DNA of 12,230 nt from NCBI GenBank assembly GCA_002714565.1, contig PAXU01000050.1, positions 43,110 through 55,339 on the forward strand, written 5' to 3'. Positions 6,543-12,230 of the stretch are shown here, piece by piece; the first letter of the stretch is position 1, and every line of letters begins with the position of its first letter. The notes under the pieces are model-generated. The model did no database searches. It had not been told where the DNA came from and saw only the letters and a program-made list of their open reading frames with translations. The stretch is from Rhodopirellula sp. Its GTDB lineage: Bacteria; Planctomycetota; Planctomycetia; Pirellulales; Pirellulaceae. The translations under genes and the position numbers were made by a program.

Positions 6543-7682
6543 ATGACAGAAGCGACAAACCACTCCTCACCAAAGCGCACACCGCTATTTCAATGGCACG
6601 TCGACCGTGGCGGCAGAATGGTGGACTTTGCCGGTTGGGAAATGCCCGTGCAGTACAGTTCAATCGTTGACGAGCATCACGCAACGCGAAATAAGGTGAG
6701 CGTATTTGACGTCTCTCACATGGGACGACTGCGTTTCGAAGGACCTGGTGCCGGCACATTTCTTGACCAATTGCTAACACGCAGTGTACTGGACATGCAG
6801 TTAGGCCAGGTTCGTTATTCGCTTATTTGCAATCACGACGGTGGCATTCTCGATGATGTCCTCGTCTATTTTCAGGAATCACCAAGCGGTACACGGTATT
6901 ACCTGCTGGTCGTAAATGCATCTAACAGAAAGAAAATCGTCGATTGGATAGAAGCACAGTGGCCTGATGCAAATGACTTGAATGTTCTCGACCGAACCGA
7001 AGAAACAGCCATGATTGCCGTACAAGGACCAAAAGCTGTTGATGTCGTTGCGCCACTCATCAAGGCAGATATTTCCTCGATGAAGTATTTTCGAGTTCGC
7101 GGCACAGAGCAAATGGGAAAGCCCTGCATCGTGAGTCGGACAGGCTATACCGGCGAAGATGGATTCGAGCTCATTGTTCGTGATGAAAATGCAAATCAAG
7201 TCATGGAAAATGTGTTTGCATCCGGCAGAAAACACGGCATTGAACCCGCCGGCCTCGGAGCACGTGATACGTTGCGGCTTGAATCGGCTATGCCGCTATA
7301 CGGGCACGAACTCAACGAAGACATCAATCCATTTCAAGTCGGTTTGGATTTTGCCGTATCACTCACGGACGCCAATGGTGTTGACCGGGAATTCATCGGT
7401 AGAGAATCACTTGCCGCGTACGATTGCGAGAACAGAGATTTGTTTCGTATTGGTCTGGTCATGGAAGGTAAGCGTCCGGCACGAGAGGGATATCCCGTAT
7501 ACAGTGGAGACGAGATTATCGGAACAGTGTCCAGCGGCTCGTTTTCACCGACATTGGCAAAACCAATTGCTATGGCATTGGTGAATCGTTCCACGGCGAT
7601 TGGTGATTCTCTCGAAGTCGAAATCAGAAACCAGCGTCTACCAGCGGTCGTCTCCGGATTGCCCTTTTACAAAAGACCGTAG
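6543..7682 (+). CDS. gcvT: Glycine cleavage system T protein (aminomethyltransferase)
   Basis: GcvT takes the aminomethyl group from the lipoyl arm of GcvH, passes the one-carbon unit to tetrahydrofolate as 5,10-methylene-THF, and releases ammonia. The protein has 379 residues, normal for the family. Visible family features are KRTPLFQWHV (11-20), MVDFAGWEMPVQY (26-38), the SVFDVSHMG segment (53-61) and GGILDDVLVY (100-109), whose first Asp (104) is the conserved catalytic acid. RTGYTGEDGFEL (199-210), GLGARDTLRLE (238-248) and the C-terminal domain with SGSFSPTLAKPIAMA (331-345) follow. I chose the ATG at 6543 because AGGTG sits five bases upstream and homology begins just after it. An in-frame ATG at 6459 would add 28 residues unlike any GcvT and precedes the TATAAT box. 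It is the first gene of the gcv operon, followed by gcvH after 176 bases. Confidence 0.97.
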   Translation: MTEATNHSSPKRTPLFQWHVDRGGRMVDFAGWEMPVQYSSIVDEHHATRNKVSVFDVSHMGRLRFEGPGAGTFLDQLLTRSVLDMQLGQVRYSLICNHDGGILDDVLVYFQESPSGTRYYLLVVNASNRKKIVDWIEAQWPDANDLNVLDRTEETAMIAVQGPKAVDVVAPLIKADISSMKYFRVRGTEQMGKPCIVSRTGYTGEDGFELIVRDENANQVMENVFASGRKHGIEPAGLGARDTLRLESAMPLYGHELNEDINPFQVGLDFAVSLTDANGVDREFIGRESLAAYDCENRDLFRIGLVMEGKRPAREGYPVYSGDEIIGTVSSGSFSPTLAKPIAMALVNRSTAIGDSLEVEIRNQRLPAVVSGLPFYKRP

Positions 7683-7858
7683 TGCTCAATAAAAAAGGCA
7701 AAAAGCAAACCGAATAACGTCAAAAGTCCTCCCCATCAGATAGCGGATTCCTTTATATTCATCGTTATCAGAAAGTACATGCAGCGAGAGGATTTCCGAC
7801 TGCATCACCTCATATTAATTACGGCACCAACAGTTTCTCGAATGTAAGGAAGCTCATC
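7683..7858 (+). other. 176-base gcvT-gcvH spacer with an imperfect hairpin
   Basis: No coding sequence is visible here. ATGCAG (7779-7784) and CTGCAT (7800-7805) form a perfect 6-bp inverted repeat. Allowing one bulged base, two further C-G pairs can extend it. A TATATT lies at 7754-7759 without a good -35. AAGGAAG (7846-7852) is a strong ribosome binding site for gcvH. The purine stretch GAGAGG recalls glycine-riboswitch sequence, but the rest of that aptamer is not recognisable. The other gcv gaps are 24 bases or an overlap, so this spacer is unusually long for the operon. Confidence 0.4.
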
Positions 7859-8257
7859 GTGAATCCACAAGACTTGCTCTATCTCGAATCACACGAATGG
7901 ACGAGTGTCTCAGATAGCGAAGAAGGCAAAATCGCAACGATTGGCATATCTGCCTTTGCCGTAGAGCAACTGACCGATCTTGTTTACATGGAGTTACCTA
8001 GCGTCGGTACAACCATGGCTGCCGGAGATGAATTTGGCGAGGTCGAATCGGTAAAAGCCGTGAGTCCACTGTATAGCCCGGTTTCCGGTGAAATCGTCGA
8101 AGTGAATTCACCGCTGCCGGATAATCTGGAAATCCTCAACAGTGATCCATATACAGCAGGATGGATCATTCGGATCAGATTGAGCGATGAAGCAGAGTTA
8201 TCCAATCTGCTCGATAATGAAGCGTATCAAAAACAGTGCTCCGAATCCGGTCACTAA
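7859..8257 (+). CDS. gcvH: Glycine cleavage system H protein (lipoyl carrier)
   Basis: GcvH is the cytosolic shuttle protein whose lipoyl-lysine arm carries the aminomethyl group between the P and T proteins and electrons to the L protein. It has 132 residues, normal for the family. SHEWTSV lies at 11-17, IGISAFAVEQLTDLVYMELP at 28-47, and the lipoylation motif EVESVKAVSPLYSPVSGEI at 61-79, with Lys66 as the modified residue. NSDPYTAGWIIRI (94-106) is the usual C-terminal block. The start is GTG, supported by AAGGAAG upstream and by homology beginning at the first residues. The downstream octanoyltransferase-like gene at 11115 is a natural candidate to acylate this protein. Confidence 0.97.
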   Translation: MNPQDLLYLESHEWTSVSDSEEGKIATIGISAFAVEQLTDLVYMELPSVGTTMAAGDEFGEVESVKAVSPLYSPVSGEIVEVNSPLPDNLEILNSDPYTAGWIIRIRLSDEAELSNLLDNEAYQKQCSESGH

Positions 8258-8281
8258 GGCTGCATAAGCGGAGTCCTGAAA

Positions 8282-9640
8282 ATGCCATACATCTTTAATA
8301 CGCCTCAAGATCAGGCAGAAATGCTTGAGGCGATCGGCGCTGAGTCTATCGACCAGCTTTTTAATTGCATTCCGGAAGATATGCAGCTCGGTCGACCACT
8401 GGAAATCCCAGCGGCACTCGGCGAGCTTGAACTCACTCAACAGCTTTCCTCGATGGCAAGTATGAATATGTCCACAACCAATGGGACATGCTTTCTCGGT
8501 GCTGGTAGTTACGATCACTTTGTTCCAGCTGCTGTTGATACCATTGCATCACGTGGCGAATTCTACACCTCGTACACTCCGTACCAACCGGAAGTTAGCC
8601 AGGGTAACTTGCAGGCAATGTTTGAATATCAAAGCCTGATTTGCCAGCTCACCGGTATGGACGTCTCAAATGCTAGTCTCTACGACGGCGGCACAGCTGC
8701 AGCCGAAGGTGTATTGATGGCAATGAGTGTAACTAAGCGAAATGCTAAAGTCGTTGCACTCGATTCGGTACATCCGGACTATCGTCAAATACTATCCACC
8801 TACTTCGATAGCATCGGAACGGAACTCGTTACCGTTGGGTCAACCAACGGGTTAGCAGATCTGCAATCCATTGTTGACGAATTAGATGAAGAGACAGCCG
8901 CCATTCTCATACAACACCCGAATTTCTTTGGCAGTCTTGAAGATGTCCAGAGTATCGCCGACGCTGCTCATCAAGTTGGAGCACTGGTTGTTTGCTGTTT
9001 CGATCCCATCAGTCTCGGATTACTGAAGCGACCGGGAGATCTAGGAGTTGATATCGCCGTCGCCGAAGGGCATACGCTGGGCACACCGATGCTCTATGGC
9101 GGACCTTACCTTGGAATCATGACCTGTCGTGAGGAATTCGTAAGAAGGCTGCCTGGTCGGATCGCAGGTCAAACAGTTGACCGTAGCGGTCGCCGATGTT
9201 GGGTGCTTACATTGCAAACAAGGGAACAGCATATTCGGCGAGAAAAAGCGACGAGCAATATATGTACAAATCAGGGGTTGTTTGCCCTGAGAGCCGCAAT
9301 CTATCTGTCGCTGATGGGACCTGCTGGTATGAAGCAAGTCGCTACGCTCTGTCAACAAAAGGCTGCATATGCTGCAGCGCAAATGGACACACTCGATCGT
9401 TTCGAACTTGCTATTGAAAAGCCGTTCTTCAAGGAATTTGTCGTCCGCGACAAACAAAATGATGTGCCCTCATTGTTGAAGTACTGCAGAGACAAGAATG
9501 TCCTTGCAGGAGTGCCGCTCGGCCAGTGGTACAGCGAATGGGATGATTGCTTCCTGATATCTGTCACTGAAAAACGGACCAAGGAGGAAATCGATCAGCT
9601 CGTTTCGCTGCTAGGATCGCATGGAGGTGGTCAGTCATGA
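8282..9640 (+). CDS. gcvPA: Glycine decarboxylase (P protein) subunit 1
   Basis: This is the N-terminal half of the two-subunit glycine decarboxylase. With GcvPB it forms the PLP enzyme that releases CO2 from glycine and loads aminomethyl onto GcvH. It has 452 residues, the usual length. Visible features are the N-terminal MPYIFNTPQDQAEML, FLGAGSYDHFVPAAVD (71-86), FYTSYTPYQPEVSQGNLQAM (94-113), LYDGGTAAAEGVLMAM (133-148) and, later, a HTLGTPMLYGGPYLGIM block and an ATSNICTNQGLFALRAA block. This subunit lacks the PLP lysine, which lies in GcvPB. GGAG stands eight bases before the ATG. It begins 24 bases after gcvH and its stop overlaps the gcvPB start by four bases (ATGA), indicating translational coupling. 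Confidence 0.97.
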   Translation: MPYIFNTPQDQAEMLEAIGAESIDQLFNCIPEDMQLGRPLEIPAALGELELTQQLSSMASMNMSTTNGTCFLGAGSYDHFVPAAVDTIASRGEFYTSYTPYQPEVSQGNLQAMFEYQSLICQLTGMDVSNASLYDGGTAAAEGVLMAMSVTKRNAKVVALDSVHPDYRQILSTYFDSIGTELVTVGSTNGLADLQSIVDELDEETAAILIQHPNFFGSLEDVQSIADAAHQVGALVVCCFDPISLGLLKRPGDLGVDIAVAEGHTLGTPMLYGGPYLGIMTCREEFVRRLPGRIAGQTVDRSGRRCWVLTLQTREQHIRREKATSNICTNQGLFALRAAIYLSLMGPAGMKQVATLCQQKAAYAAAQMDTLDRFELAIEKPFFKEFVVRDKQNDVPSLLKYCRDKNVLAGVPLGQWYSEWDDCFLISVTEKRTKEEIDQLVSLLGSHGGGQS

Positions 9641-11088
9641 GGAATCACATCGCAACGAAATTAATATTCGAGTTATCCCGTTCAGGACGAAAGGGAGTAG
9701 CATTGCCGCAAAGCGACGTTCCGGAGCAACCGGTAATTGATCCTCAGTTTCTGGCGACAGAAGCGCTTGCTCTACCCGAATTGGCTGAACCAGATGTCAT
9801 TCGACATTTTACGAATCTCTCAACACTCAATATGTCGGTGGATACGCACTTTTATCCGCTCGGCAGCTGCACGATGAAGTACAACCCAAAGCGAAATGAA
9901 CGCGTGGCAGCAATGCCTGGGTTTGCTGAAATACATCCGCTCCAACCGGATGATACTGTGCAAGGCATGCTCCGACTGCTGTATGAGTTGCAATCCATGC
10001 TCGCGGAAATCTCGGGGCTACCGTGCGTTTCCCTTCAACCGGCAGCCGGTGCCCACGGAGAATTAGCCGCGTTGATGGTGGCAGCAAAGCACTTTCGAAA
10101 ACAGGGAGCGAACCGCACCAAGGTGCTTGCTCCTGATAGCGCACATGGCACTAACCCGGCAAGTGCTCGCATGGCTGGATTTAGCTTTGTAACCGTTAAA
10201 AGTAATGAAGATGGGATGGTCGATCTTGCCGACCTCCAATCCAAACTGGACGATGAGATCGCTGTCTTTATGATCACCAATCCCAACACTTTGGGATTGT
10301 TCGACGCGCAGGTGAGACAGATTGCTGAATCGGTGCACGCCAAAGGTGGTCTGATTTATCTGGACGGCGCCAACATGAATGCGATTCTCGGAGTCACACG
10401 CCCCGGAGATTTCGGCGCGGATATGATGCACTTCAACCCGCACAAGACCTTTAGCGGCCCGCACGGCGGTGGTGGCCCGGGAGCCGGACCCATTTGTGTT
10501 ACCGAAGAACTCGGACCGTACTTGCCAATTCCGCGCGTGACTGAATCTGATGGTGTATATGTGTTAGACGTGGCTCAACCCGATACTATTGGTAAGGTTC
10601 GCAGCTTTTTTGGAAATGTTGGAGTGCTCGTGCGGGCATATTGCTACATCCTCTCTCACGGACCTGAGGGACTTAAACGAGTCGCAGAAAATGCCGTGCT
10701 AAACGCAAACTACCTGCTTAGCAAAGTAAAGCATATTCTTGATGTGCCTCATGGTGATCGATGTATGCATGAGTTTGTTGCGAGTGCTGAGAAACTCAAA
10801 CAGAAAAAAGATATGAAGCAGCCTGCTATGGATATCGCGAAACGACTTCTTGATTTTGGCTTTCATCCACCAACCGTTTACTTTCCACTGACCGTCCATG
10901 AGGGCATGATGATGGAACCTACCGAAACTGAATCAAAAGAAACACTTGATGCGTTTGCCGAACGATTGTTTCACATCACTGAAGAATCAGCTGAACTTCT
11001 AAGCGAAGCTCCGCATTCCACGATTATTAGCAGGCCAAATGAAGTTGCTGCAGCACGGCAACCAGTTATGAAATGGTCTGAGGAGTAA
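9637..11088 (+). CDS. gcvPB: Glycine decarboxylase (P protein) subunit 2, PLP-binding
   Basis: This 483-residue protein is the PLP-carrying subunit of glycine decarboxylase and partners with GcvPA. Features in order are LIFELSRSGRKGVALPQSDV (9-28), LSTLNMSVDTHFYPLGSCTM (61-80) then KYNPK, QPAAGAHGELAALM (134-147) and LAPDSAHGTNPASARMAGF (164-182). The PLP lysine motif is MHFNPHKTFSGPHGGGGPG (264-282), with Lys270 as the Schiff-base residue. The C-terminal block includes HPPTVYFPLTVHEGMMMEPT. Length and motifs are complete, so it appears functional. A strong GGAGGTG lies inside the end of gcvPA, seven bases before the ATG. The next gene starts 26 bases after its stop. Confidence 0.97.
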   Translation: MRNHIATKLIFELSRSGRKGVALPQSDVPEQPVIDPQFLATEALALPELAEPDVIRHFTNLSTLNMSVDTHFYPLGSCTMKYNPKRNERVAAMPGFAEIHPLQPDDTVQGMLRLLYELQSMLAEISGLPCVSLQPAAGAHGELAALMVAAKHFRKQGANRTKVLAPDSAHGTNPASARMAGFSFVTVKSNEDGMVDLADLQSKLDDEIAVFMITNPNTLGLFDAQVRQIAESVHAKGGLIYLDGANMNAILGVTRPGDFGADMMHFNPHKTFSGPHGGGGPGAGPICVTEELGPYLPIPRVTESDGVYVLDVAQPDTIGKVRSFFGNVGVLVRAYCYILSHGPEGLKRVAENAVLNANYLLSKVKHILDVPHGDRCMHEFVASAEKLKQKKDMKQPAMDIAKRLLDFGFHPPTVYFPLTVHEGMMMEPTETESKETLDAFAERLFHITEESAELLSEAPHSTIISRPNEVAAARQPVMKWSEE

Positions 11089-11114
11089 GTCGACCCATAG
11101 CGGGACGAATATCA

Positions 11115-11879
11115 ATGCCTGATTCCGGACATGAAGCGCGGCTGATCATTCACGATCATGCACCCGGCCCATGGAATATGGCGGTCGACCAATGCTTGCT
11201 TGAATCAGCCGCGATGACCGGAGATATTGCGATTCGCATTTATCGGTGGAACACCCCGACACTCTCACTTGGGTATTTTCAAAATCACAAAGATCGTGCA
11301 CATCATGCCGCCAGTCAAAGTTGTGACCTGGTACGGCGAGCAAGTGGCGGTGGCGCTATCCTCCACGATCTTGAAGTGACGTATAGTATCGCGGTGCCTG
11401 TTTCCGCACTGAAACCCAAGTCAACTCACGATCTCTATAACACCGCTCATCAGGCCACCATCAAGGTATTTGAAAATTTAGAGATCTCGCTAGATTTGCA
11501 TGACTCGAATGAAACTGGTTCGGATCAAACACCATTTCTCTGTTTTCAGCGCAGATCGTCTGGTGACCTGATCATGGAGGGACAAAAGGTCGGTGGAAGT
11601 GCGCAACGACGCTTGCAACATGCCGTACTCCAGCACGGTTCTCTGCTAATGGAATCAAGCATGTGTTGTCCGGAATTGCCCGGTATCGTTAATCTCGGAG
11701 ATCACGGGCTATTGGCAAACCACTTGGCCGATGAGTGGATAGAAAAATGGCCGGAGATGATTGCACGGTCACTTGGATTGAAATTAATCCCATGTGACCT
11801 GACAACGAACGAACGATCTCGTAGTGAACAGATCGTAATGGAGCGTTTCGGTAACACTAAATGGACTGAAAAACGCTAA
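11115..11879 (+). CDS. LipM-type octanoyltransferase / lipoate-protein ligase family protein
   Basis: This 254-residue protein belongs to the biotin/lipoate A/B transferase superfamily. Visible are WNMAVDQCLLE (20-30), IRIYRWNTPTLSLGYFQ (40-56), the LVRRASGGGAILHDLEVTYSI block (72-92) with the family's RR.(S/T)GGG, and FLCFQRRSSGDLIMEGQKVG (141-160) running into GSAQ, then LQHGSLL (172-178). Cys143 occupies the place of the catalytic cysteine of Bacillus LipM, and Lys158 is the conserved lysine of the GxKxxGSAQ motif. The separate C-terminal domain of LplA ligases is missing. These points favour transfer of octanoate from acyl carrier protein to GcvH over ATP-dependent lipoate ligation. That is inference, and LplA-like or LipL-like activity remains possible. 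It lies 26 bases after gcvPB, so it is probably the last gene of the operon. It has a weak GGGAC ribosome site. Confidence 0.85.
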   Translation: MPDSGHEARLIIHDHAPGPWNMAVDQCLLESAAMTGDIAIRIYRWNTPTLSLGYFQNHKDRAHHAASQSCDLVRRASGGGAILHDLEVTYSIAVPVSALKPKSTHDLYNTAHQATIKVFENLEISLDLHDSNETGSDQTPFLCFQRRSSGDLIMEGQKVGGSAQRRLQHAVLQHGSLLMESSMCCPELPGIVNLGDHGLLANHLADEWIEKWPEMIARSLGLKLIPCDLTTNERSRSEQIVMERFGNTKWTEKR

Positions 11880-11887
11880 AATAACAC

Positions 11888-11919
11888 ACCCTGTTTGGGT
11901 AATCTTGTTAATATTTTTT
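11888..11919 (+). terminator. Weak candidate terminator of the gcv operon
   Basis: A four-base-pair stem (ACCC at 11888-11891 with GGGT at 11897-11900) is followed 11 bases later by a run of T at 11914-11919. The stem is short and the T-run is displaced, so termination strength is doubtful. Position right after the last operon gene is the main support. Confidence 0.25.
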
Positions 11920-11961
11920 CATTTAACAAATAATACATCCACCGCCGTTTATTTAAATGGA

Positions 11962-11967
11962 TATAAT
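11962..11967 (+). promoter_or_regulatory. Predicted -10 box upstream of the FHA gene
   Basis: A perfect TATAAT lies in A+T-rich sequence, predicting a start near 11974 and a leader of about 180 bases before the ATG at 12157. The -35 position (about 11939-11944) reads CCACCG, which is a poor match. In such A+T-rich sequence a chance hexamer is plausible. Confidence 0.35.
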
Positions 11968-11978
11968 AAACTGCTAAG

Positions 11979-12026
11979 AGATATTACTGTTTTGGACGAT
12001 TTACTTTCCATAACGCAGTAATATCT
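11979..12026. repeat. Perfect 11-bp inverted repeat
   Basis: AGATATTACTG (11979-11989) is the exact reverse complement of CAGTAATATCT (12016-12026), with a 26-base loop. In RNA a G-U pair could extend the stem at each end. This is the longest perfect inverted repeat I found in the spacer. Confidence 0.85.
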
Positions 12027-12036
12027 TGGATTCTCC

Positions 12037-12072
12037 GATAGACGATTTTTAAATACTTATCCAATGTCTATC
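12037..12072. repeat. Perfect 7-bp inverted repeat
   Basis: GATAGAC (12037-12043) pairs exactly with GTCTATC (12066-12072) across a 22-base loop. It starts ten bases after the preceding 11-bp inverted repeat. Alone this stem could be chance, but its place in a series makes it worth recording. Confidence 0.6.
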
Positions 12073-12092
12073 TGATTATTCAAAGATCAGGC

Positions 12093-12150
12093 AAAACCCA
12101 CTTTGGTTTATTAAAACCGCATTTTTATTTCGCATATCGAAGTGGATTTT
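12093..12150. repeat. Nested inverted repeat just upstream of the FHA gene
   Basis: AAAACCCACTT (12093-12103) pairs with AAGTGGATTTT (12140-12150) at 10 of 11 positions. Inside it a GGTTT/AAACC stem with a 4-base loop can form at 12105-12118. The outer 3' arm ends six bases before the predicted ATG and covers the only GGA-like ribosome site, so folding could hide the start of translation. Confidence 0.55.
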
Positions 12151-12156
12151 TGATCG

Positions 12157-12230
12157 ATGAGAGTAAAACTAAAGGTTCTTCAGGGGGCTAGTGAAGGCAA
12201 GGAAATCGCTATTCCGGTTTCTAAGTTTTT
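12157..12230 (+). CDS. Probable FHA-domain protein, N-terminal fragment (cut by window edge)
   Basis: The frame is open from an ATG at 12157 to the right edge, giving 24 residues: MRVKLKVLQGASEG (1-14) followed by KEIAIPVSKF (15-24). This resembles the first two strands of a forkhead-associated domain, where xLxVLxGxxxGKEIxIxxxxFxIGR is typical, and FHA proteins starting this way are common in planctomycetes. FHA domains bind phosphothreonine peptides in signalling. The IGR and SRxH motifs that would prove it lie beyond the edge. No good Shine-Dalgarno is visible, and the start is preceded by an inverted repeat. Confidence 0.55.
   Translation, partial: MRVKLKVLQGASEGKEIAIPVSKF

Larger units (their letters stand above)
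11880..12156. other. A+T-rich spacer with a TATAAT box and successive inverted repeats
   Basis: These 277 bases hold no recognisable gene. Directly after the transferase stop, ACCC/GGGT (11888-11900) followed by a T-rich run (11912-11919) could be a weak terminator. A perfect TATAAT lies at 11962-11967, without a clear -35. Downstream come three arm pairs: 11979-11989 with 12016-12026, 12037-12043 with 12066-12072, and 12093-12103 with 12140-12150. A small inner GGTTT/AAACC stem (12105-12118) sits inside the last pair. The next gene starts at 12157, so the repeats would lie in its 5' leader. Confidence 0.6.

Noticed and set aside
6286..6780. A 164-codon minus-strand open frame across the divergent region
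   Set aside because: It overlaps the start of gcvT and covers the gcv promoter, and its Cys/Arg-rich sequence resembles no protein family.
12072..12090. CTGAT/ATCAG five-base dyad in the right-hand spacer
   Set aside because: It is short, overlaps the end of the better 7-bp dyad, and is likely in A+T-rich sequence by chance.
1..12230. Mobile element, CRISPR array, tRNA, defence system or biosynthetic island
   Set aside because: No transposase or integrase, no regularly spaced repeats, no tRNA-like cloverleaf noticed, and every sizeable coding region is a housekeeping or known-family gene.

Overview
The window looks like a chromosomal housekeeping segment from a planctomycete or a close relative. 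No ribosomal RNA or marker gene confirms this. The inference rests on the short archaeal/eukaryote-type prolyl-tRNA synthetase, the DUF4416 protein, the two-subunit glycine decarboxylase and a forkhead-associated (FHA) protein start of the kind common in planctomycetes. Base composition is moderate (roughly half G+C by eye), and the last 280 intergenic bases are clearly A+T-rich. I see no mobile element, CRISPR array, tRNA or rRNA.

Left half (1-6304), minus strand, transcribed right to left. The order is a YhaM-like 3'-5' exoribonuclease (OB fold + HD domain), RNase R, prolyl-tRNA synthetase, a DUF4416 protein, and the N-terminal part of a WecA/MraY-family polyprenyl-phosphate sugar-1-phosphate transferase that runs off the left edge. 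Gaps are 46-104 bases, so this may be one transcription unit. Two different 3'-5' exoribonucleases sit next to each other.

Middle (6305-6542). A divergent intergenic region carries a perfect TATAAT box for the rightward operon and a small perfect hairpin.

Right half (6543-11879), plus strand. This is a complete P/T/H set of the glycine cleavage system in the order gcvT, gcvH, gcvPA, gcvPB, followed by a LipM-type octanoyl/lipoyl transferase that could install the acyl arm on GcvH. The genes work as one pathway. GcvPA/PB decarboxylates glycine with PLP and passes the aminomethyl group to the lipoyl arm of GcvH. GcvT then transfers the one-carbon unit to tetrahydrofolate and releases ammonia. 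The L protein (dihydrolipoyl dehydrogenase) and lipoyl synthase are not in the window.

Right edge (11880-12230). An A+T-rich spacer holds a TATAAT box followed by three successive inverted repeats. It ends at the start of a gene whose first 24 residues resemble an FHA domain. This structured leader is the least explained part of the window. Overall the window is mostly ordinary, and no wholly new system is evident.
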